DNA of 64,000 nucleotides. Origin: Macropodus opercularis (lineage: Eukaryota; Chordata; Actinopteri; Anabantiformes; Osphronemidae). The stretch spans positions 1,402,001 to 1,466,000 of the forward strand of contig CM061098.1 in NCBI GenBank assembly GCA_030770545.1, in the 5' to 3' direction. The translations under genes and the position numbers were made by a program. The stretch's first letter is position 1. Each line of letters begins with the position of its first letter. The notes beneath the pieces were generated by a model. The model worked only from the letters and a program-made list of their open reading frames with translations. It searched no databases and was not told where the DNA came from. Shown here piece by piece: positions 53,201 to 62,200 of this stretch.

Positions 53201-56200
53201 TCTGCTGCTGGAGAGGACGAGGGTAAAGTGGGCGATCATATCAGCGCTTCAACAGCCCTCATGGGCCAAGTTTGGACGATGGTCAGTGATAGAAAACGGA
53301 GGAGGAGACTGAAGCTAGCGCTTAGCTTTGCTAGCGCTCTCATCCTGATGTGAGCCATCGTGCCTTCGCAGGACGGAGGCGAACAATAAGCAGGAAAGTC
53401 TCACACTGAAGCAGCCCATCAGTCCCACACAGGGACTGTCCAGCGGTTCTGCTCTCACTGAACTCTGAGCTGTCAAAGGTCCTGCAACCACTGAGTCAAA
53501 ACATCAAAACATCTGGAGGTGATGCTAGTTGGTCTTCACTAAGCCACATTCATTCTGTTAACTGAGATTAAAATATTTTTAGCAGGGTAGAAATCTATCA
53601 TCGCATCTATATTTTTATACCTAGTATGTCAACATAACGTGTGTGAACCAACCCTGAAAACGAGCTCAGCGTAGCAGCTCATCGCACCACTTTCCCTTGT
53701 GGAGCGTTCTCATCTTCCGCCCGCCGGGTCGCTGGGTCTGTGCGGCTCCTCTGGCACAGCGGGCAGCGCTGACAGACCACTCTAGGTTTCCACTAATAAC
53801 GAAGAGCTGCTGTTGCTGACCCGGCAGTTTGTCTATGGTGGTGCAATCAGCTTGTTACACGAGAACAGTCAAACAGTTGATGATGGAGGTTTCATGTTTT
53901 CAGACAAACACGTGCACAACGAGACTATTTAGTATCACAAAGGAACGGCCCAATGAGAGCAGCTTACTTCAAAACTGGAACTGAAAAGCCAAACGTTGAG
54001 AGAACCGTTCTGAAGGAAGCTTCTTTTTTATGCAACATATGCTAGTGCTGATGATAAACAGCCAATGCGACTGGGACGGCTTTGCTTCGTGACAGAATGT
54101 AACACACTGATGTCACCAGACGTAACATCCGAGCTCCCTTCAGGGATCCAGGGAGGGTTCTGGCACTCCAACGTGAACAGGAGGAACCTCTCCTGGACTT
54201 TCTCACACACGCTGACCAGCCGTGTCTTTTTTCTGCGACGCTCAAAGAGAATGAGACGCCAACACCACCGGAGGCAGAGAGTGGATTTCCATCCAAACTA
54301 AAAAATAACATAACTCACACTTTGCTTCTCTATAAAACTCTATGCAACGGTTTTGTGATAAAAGTGTGAAGCAGAATGAGGGGAAGAGAGGAAAGGCCAG
54401 TGGATCCTCCTGTGGTGATCTGGCAGGTGATGAGAGGAGAGATGCTGCTGATTTATCCTCACAGAGAGAAGGTCCTGCTGAGACCGCTGACACCAGGACC
54501 TGCTTCCCTCTCCTCCTCCTCATACTGGAAGCCATCTACCAGTCTAAGGACACTTAAGCTTCTGTGGTGGCGCGTGTGCTTAATTACTTGTTCTCGCAAG
54601 CTGCCACTGGCCAAGCTAATCTGTTATAAATCAGTTTAATATATCAGCTAATACTGTGGGGATTTTCTCTACAATTCCACAGAGAAGCATGAACTACTGA
54701 GGGTCTAAACGCCAATTAACTGATTAGTAATATAATAAGGAACAAAGCTAATACAAGACCCAAACAATAGGCGTAAACAAAGGGAGAACGACGCCATTAT
54801 GTGTTTTCTGTGTGTTTGTAAGGCGAACAGGGTCAAAGTCTGCTGTCACTTCCCACTTTTCCCATCCACGTCCAAAAACACATCCCGTCTGATGTGAAGC
54901 GTCTTTTCTTCGGATTAATCGAACAAACAAGACGCTTCAGTGTCACTCTGACATCATCCACCGACGGAACGTCGCGCAAGTTCTGACAAGGTGACAAAAG
55001 CTCTAGGAAACAGCTGAAGATTAATAGAGCGACAGAAAAGGTGAGAACTGGCGTCGATCAAAGCATCAAAACACAAAATAAGATACGATAAAAGTCACAG
55101 CTGAATTCAGAACACGACGGTCGGACTCTAGTTTGTCCAAACTGTGGGACTTTGACTTTAAGAGCAGAGACAAAAATTGTTTCCTCTTCCAAAAATTTGA
55201 CAGTTGCCCATTAATCTGAAATTGGTCACGCGATCAGTTCAGCGAGCCAAGGTGCTCACAGAACGGATGATGAGCTCTGTGGAACTACTGCACGAGACTC
55301 TGGGTGGTTTTAGGTCTGAAGGTTTGTTCATGTGTTGTGTTGCTGGGATTCTGACGGGTTCATCAGCAGGCGTCCGGGACACAAAGAGCTAAAACCCGAC
55401 AGCGCCGTGTTTAATGTTACACATCATTTGTGCTTTTTGTGTCGGCTCACAGAAGCAGAGGTTGAGCCTCTGTGGGAGTCAATCATTCATCTCCTCTTAG
55501 AGATCAGTACCAGTATCATCAGTGCGAGCTTGAAGTTTATTCTGTTTTCCTCTGCGCAGCAACTCCTTCAGATCAATACTCAGCTCAATACTAGAATCAG
55601 TGTTTGTGGTAATTTGTCCTCACCTAAGATATCGAACAACTTCAGCCCGTGTGTTTCTGCCATGATGAACCCCACCATGTGAGTGACAGGCTCCGTTTCC
55701 ATGACAGCAAAAGTGAAGTGGGGATCCTCAAACGTGATTGGCTCATGGGAGGGCAGAGGGCGGGCGATCCACTCGACGTCGAGTCTTGCCGTGGACGAGC
55801 GTGACGGGCTGCCTTGATCTGTCGCCTTAATCTGAAATAAAAATATATGATGTTTTCATGTGGACATAAATGTGACGTGTGCGTGGTTCATTGATGATTA
55901 AACAATACTGAGCTACTCACTCTTTGTGGCGATGGGTGTTTTATGCAGATGGTCGAGACCCTCAACATAAACAACAGTGTTAAACTATCCACACACGCTG
56001 ATATTTTCAGGACTTTTTGCTCATTACATTTATCTTTAGTACAAACTGTCCTTATTGTCCTAGACCAATAACAAACTGAGTTTTTCCTCTGAACCTGTGT
56101 CTTATTTCTCAAAGCTCTTCTCTCGTAGGAACCACTATACGAACCATCGTAGTGAGTCGCGCTGCCTGATTCACTCACATACACCGACCTGCTCCAAAAC

Positions 56201-59200
56201 ACATTTGTTTTTGATTTATTTCTTCAGTTGCAACCAAAGAGCCTGAGGCAGAGCGTCACACGCTGAAGGTACTGACAGACATATTGTTGTTCTGCTTGTT
56301 TTGTTGGATTTGCCGTCAGTACGACAGCGATCCTTTAAGTACTGCTGAAGGTGCTCAACAAGAGCCACAGACTCTTAGTGGCTGTTCTTTATGTCTGAGG
56401 AGGATGGAAAAAAGCTTTGTTGAAGTTTCTTAAATCCTGCAGAGCCTTTCTGTAGCTGATAAACCTCCCGGCTTTAATAATGCAGAGTGATGACAACGAC
56501 CCAGCATACTGGTCTGAGAGCAGGTGCTGGTGAAGTGCCTTTCAGGACATTAAGGGGTAATTTAAGCTCTTCAGCCGAGCTGCTTGGCTCAGTAAAGATT
56601 TTAAAGACGCCACACCTACAAAAACACACTCGTGCAGCACAGCTCCCTCTGCAGTAAAAACAATCTTTTGTCTTTCTTGCTGAAAGACGCTTCAGAGCTG
56701 CGCAACTCAGCAAGGCCGCTTGGTTTGGCTTCAGTTTGCACAATATTAGTGTAAGTACCAAAGCTCCCAGCAGATCTGGACACCTACTGTGAGAATCGTG
56801 TAGTTTCCAGGCCAGAAATCGCCGTGTGCAGTCACGATGCCCGTCACTCCGTCGATCTCAAAACGCTCGTCCTTGTTGTCTTGCAACGTGTAGGTCAACA
56901 CAGCGTTTGACCCTTCGTCGTCATCTCTAGCGAACACCCTGCACACCTCCAGTCTTCCCGCCTGCTGCCGCTGTTCAGGCAGCTTCACGTGGAAAAGTTT
57001 GTCTGTGAACTTTGGCCGATTGTCGTTAGAGTCCAGAACTTGGATCACGACGGTGGCGGTGGAGCGCAAAGATGGATCTCCATCATCTGAAACGATGACC
57101 TGACAACACAGAAGAAACAACCTTAATCACAACTAAGGTCATTTAATGAGAGCATTTATGTGATAATGATGCTTTACAAGCACACGTTTCACTTGATGAA
57201 TGACTATTAACTATTTGAGTCGGTTGCTCTTGAATTAGACAAACTAATTATCCAGCGGTAAATGTGGTTAATTCCCATTGCCACATAAAAATGATCTCAC
57301 ATCAGGACCAAAGTATTTTAGTTCAAAGCCTGACAGGAGCTGTTCAGTGTATGAGGCCATTAGGAATCTGTCAACATCACTAAATTCTAAACCTGATCTT
57401 TCGCCTTTTACACACTGCTGCACATCAGTGCAAACGCCACCTTCCGATAAATGAGCAGCGACAGAAAGACGACAATGCGCAAAACAAAAACTGAAGCCTT
57501 TTAGCCGTTACAAGTGGAAGCTTGAAGCCTTTTGTTTCCTTACAACAGTTGGCCACTAATTTTAACTTAAAGGCTGAATATAAAGCAGAGTGTGATGTGA
57601 CATCTGTGCGACAGTCTGAGACATAAACACATTCATTAGGAAGGAGGACGTTCCCTGTTTCAGCTTCAATCCGAAGGGAAGTGAAAGTGTTGTTTATTAG
57701 GGTTAGGGCTTCACCTCGATGATGTGCTCTGGCTTATCCTCCCGGTCCAGGGCTGAGAGCGTGCTGATAACACCTGTACGAGCAGAAACACAAACGTCAG
57801 TGCCGTCGGTGAGTGAGAGTCTGTGTGAGGAGAGACAGCAGCTGGCTCCTTATTGTTGGGGGGTGTGAACTGTGACAGAGCAGCAACAGAGCTGATCACA
57901 CCTAAGCAAACACATTTGGTTTATGGATGTTGTTCCTGCTGTTGCTGTTGTTGTCTGTCTATTTTAGCTTCCAGCCTCCTGTGTGAGACTGTGAATAATC
58001 CAGTGGATGCTTTTTTCCCCAGACATAAATAAATAAAGCCAGCTACTCCTTTCCCTTGGATCCAGTTCATTGATGCTTTCATTGTACATTTTTTCTTCCA
58101 GTGTCAAACTGTGGTAAAAGTCAAAATGAGTCTGGAAAGGAAATGTAGTGAAACACTGCTAGTGACACAGCAATAAGGAAACAATACAGGCCGATTGCTC
58201 AACGGCACCAGGTGGCTGAGCGTCGGTTTGGTGAATCAGCGGTCGTGTCTGTAGTTTCTCATACAAAGACATAAACTATGTGGCTCCACTGGTTATTCAG
58301 ACACATTTGGCTGCTTACGGAACTAAATGTCTAAATTAAGTGGCTGAAAGTCTGTTACATGTTATGTTATGACACATAATTTATTAACGGCAGATAATTT
58401 GTCACTTTGCAGCAACCAAACGAGGGATTTTCTGTCTCACTTGCCTTCGGCTCCTTCGCACCCCGAGTCAGTTTTTCTAATTAAGTTAAACAACGATCAC
58501 GTTTTCATTGCTTTAATGTTTCTTTTGTGTGCTGATGTAAACAGCTGGACTCCTGGTGGACTGGTTGACACATCACTTCACTAATCACTAACGTTACTGT
58601 GGGAATGTAGACTAAACAGGTTTGATCTTTGTTTGGATTCTTGTATTACATTAGGTCAGTCATAACTGGAAAAACATCTGTAAAATGTTTTGTCCAGAAC
58701 AAACGGCCGAACACTTTACCATAGTCGGTTTGTTGTGCTCTGCTGTTCTGCAGTTACGAGGTAATTTCCCAGCTGAGCTTCACATGTATCTTTTGACCTC
58801 ATCTCATCTAATCTAAATAAATGAAGTCAAGTGTTTTAAGGTAGCTATTAGCTCTAATGGGGACGGCAGAGACACCCTGGCAGGAAAACAACAGGAGTCA
58901 GGTGCAGGAGTGTTTGGATAAGAGAGAGCTGAGACTGTGTGTTTATCCTCTTTCACACCAACGTCAGGACGGTTGGAAACTCTGTGTTTACGGTTGGTGT
59001 GAGACAATAAAAGGTCCTGACTGGCTTTATGACGGCTCATCACCTCTGAAACGTCTCTTAAATATGCAGCCTGTGACCTTATTTTTATTAATTAGTGCTA
59101 TTTGATTAAAAAACAAGTCATTTACAGCCCTTGTTGCGTTCAGTGTTCGCAAGCTGCTTTAAAACTAGATCCAGTAAATACAGTGACAGATGCTACTCAG

Positions 59201-62200
59201 ACGTTTTAACGAGTGATAATCTGTGTGTGTATAAAAGTGATACTGACATGAATCACTTCAGAACATTCTGAGTTACAGAAACTGATCAATACAATGAAAC
59301 GTCAAATAACTTTAAAAGGCACAATGAGTGCTTAGATAAGTTCTCTTCTAAAATACAGGATGTTTCCTCATAACTACATTTAAGGGCAGACGGTTCTCTG
59401 CAGAGCTGGGGGTCATAAGTGGAGCCAAAGGTCCTGATGAGGGTCGTTTGGCTCCTTTACAACAGTGCAAACAAGCCCTGCTGGGAGAAACGCTTTGGCA
59501 CATTAGAAAGTGTGTTTTAGTCATTAGTGAAGACGTGGGAATCCGCGTTGGAGCCTCTTGTCTCCATTACGGCCTGTCTCTGCTGAGCCTGCTGTCAAAA
59601 GTTTGAGAAGTCAAACAGATGCTCGGCATGTCAGGGCCCAACGCGTTCGTTTCCTCGATTCAGCCTGTTACTCCATGAGCAGCACTTGGTTGCCTGTTTA
59701 ACTTACACTTTAGAAAGGCAGAGGGAGGAAACCAATAAAATCAGCAGGTTCTGAATTGACTCGCGTTGGTGCTTTCTGCGACTTTCAGCAACAACTGTAC
59801 GCAAATCCAGTCGAGTCAGTAAATAAGTCTGTGAAATGAGCAGCAAACCGACCACTTCATTATCAACCACAAGACTATTTAAAAGTAATCCACGAGCTGC
59901 CCCTCCTGCCTTAAAGAGCCGTTCATTAGCGGATCACTCATCAGGCATCGGAGATGGAAAACACGCTGCTTCATTCCACCAACTCACTGGCAATGACATC
60001 CACTCGCTGCAGCCACTCAGATAAAAACTAAATTTAAGAGGCTTTGCAAGGACACAGTGGAACAGAGAGACTTACTTTACAAGGACAAACCCACATCAAG
60101 CTGAGCTAAAAACTTTTTCTCTTCTCAACGGCATCACTGGCGCACAGAGCTGCGACAGTCAGGACAATGGTCGCGTGATATCTACACTCATCCTTAACTG
60201 CAAACGTAAATCTGTGCAGTGCCCCCGAACACGAGCGTCTGAAGAGCAGCTCATAGGCCACTCATGCTGCTCCGATTCCCTGCTCTCTGCATCACGTCGG
60301 GCACAGAGGCAAGTCACAGATGTGGAGACTCAGCGTGAGAGGTGGGCTGGCAACCCGCTGAGTGGAGCAGATTCTCGTTCTCTGAACACAAGCTCACAGC
60401 TCAGGAACTGTTTATGGTTTCCAAACACCGACGTTTAGGACTTACATAATCCAAAACCCAATGATTTTCTGTCCTTGTGATAAATCTGGCACTCCCCTGA
60501 TGCCTGTGCCAACATGTAGTTGATTGAATCCGATAACAACTTGTTCAAGGTATCAACAGCCTAAGAGAAACATACTGGACTGGATTTCATTTCAGTTTTT
60601 CCCTCATCTCGGAGCCCACAACCTTCCCCTCAGGAAACCTTAGCAATTAATTCTTTCAGGTTGTGTCAGAGAAACGATACTACAGAATATAGCATATACA
60701 CGCTTCACGACAATGAAAGCTTGCTCAGAAACCTCCCAACAGCCGTGAGTCACTTCTATCCTGTCGAGGCACGAGAGGTTTCACACCAGTTCGGTTCTTC
60801 AGTAACCGTGAGTTCATTTGTGAAATTAACACAATGTGCACCATGTTTGACGGATCAGACTTCAACGTGTTCATGTCACTGACCTGGACTTTGGCTTTCA
60901 AAGACTGGGGCTACACTTTACAGATGCTTTAGTTAGTCAAGATGCCACAGTGTACATGTACTTAAGGAACCTGGTTACACTTGGCCCTGTCCACCATCCT
61001 GGTTAAGATAATACAACAGAGGGTTAGAAAGGTGATTTTCCACAGAATGGAGTGTGTGTGAAGTCAGTCATTACTCGATTGGACCAACGCCTCCTCATCT
61101 TGAAGATCAATGGAGCCCAACACTAAATGGACTCTACTGTAGGAGTGGAAATAAGTCCGGCCTGTCGTTAACCTGCTGTACAGACGAGAGCGTTCCTGGT
61201 TCCAGGCTGTCGTTTCCCCAGATTCTACTTTACATGAACTCACGGAAAACCATCGAGGACCCAGAGAACAAACACAGGAATTCAGGTCATCTGCATTCCT
61301 ATGACCACAGTCCACAGCTGAGACAAAAAATACACATGAACAATAACCCTTTTCAACCAAACACTTTTCATCCTGTTCCCGTTTGCAAGAGTAAATGAAT
61401 ATTAACTACACCTGCTCGTGAACAAAAAGGCTTGTTTTAAAGTGAGGCTGCTTTACCACCTCTTGCCATCCTTGTCTTTGTGTGCGTCCCTCTATTAACA
61501 CAGCTCGCCCTCCTCCTCTCTAATCCTTCGGTATACTGGCCCTAGGGTGTGGACAAATGCCACCTGGAGATTAGGAGACTGGGCTTGTAGCGGCTTGTAG
61601 CATCAGAGCTAATAGTGCATTCATTTGTTTGAATGTCAGTGTTTGTACCAGGTGACTCAGCTGCAACTGTCAAAGACGGAGACCGATACCTCAGGGGGTG
61701 GCAGACATTTTAGCTTTAAACCAATAACAGCATATCCTTTGAGAGCACAGATGAAAGCGCTTATGAGTAGCCTCTGAAGGGGTTTCTCATTATGAAGTTT
61801 TATTTTCAGTCCTGCATCATTTGCCTTGCTCAGACTTGCAAATGTGCATTAGAAGTTAGTCATCTTTTCTCTGAGGGAACGACTTGGTGGCCATGTTTTA
61901 CAGCTGCCAGTGCACAGCACCTTTGTGACATTTCCATGCAGCTATGACAACACACACAGATATGCAAAATACGGTTAATGCTGGTTCACGTATCTCTATG
62001 GAAACTCGATAATTCAAATCAAGGTGGTAAAACACTACAAGCTTAAAGAAGGTCAGCTAAAAATGGTGCAGGAAACCAGGGCAGATGTTTTCTTGTCCAC
62101 TTATTGTTTGACTCATCTTCCAGTTCTCATTATAAAGATTGTACCTCTCAAATTATGTGCTGCTCCCTCAATATTATAAGATGGCTGCTTCAAGGCCATC

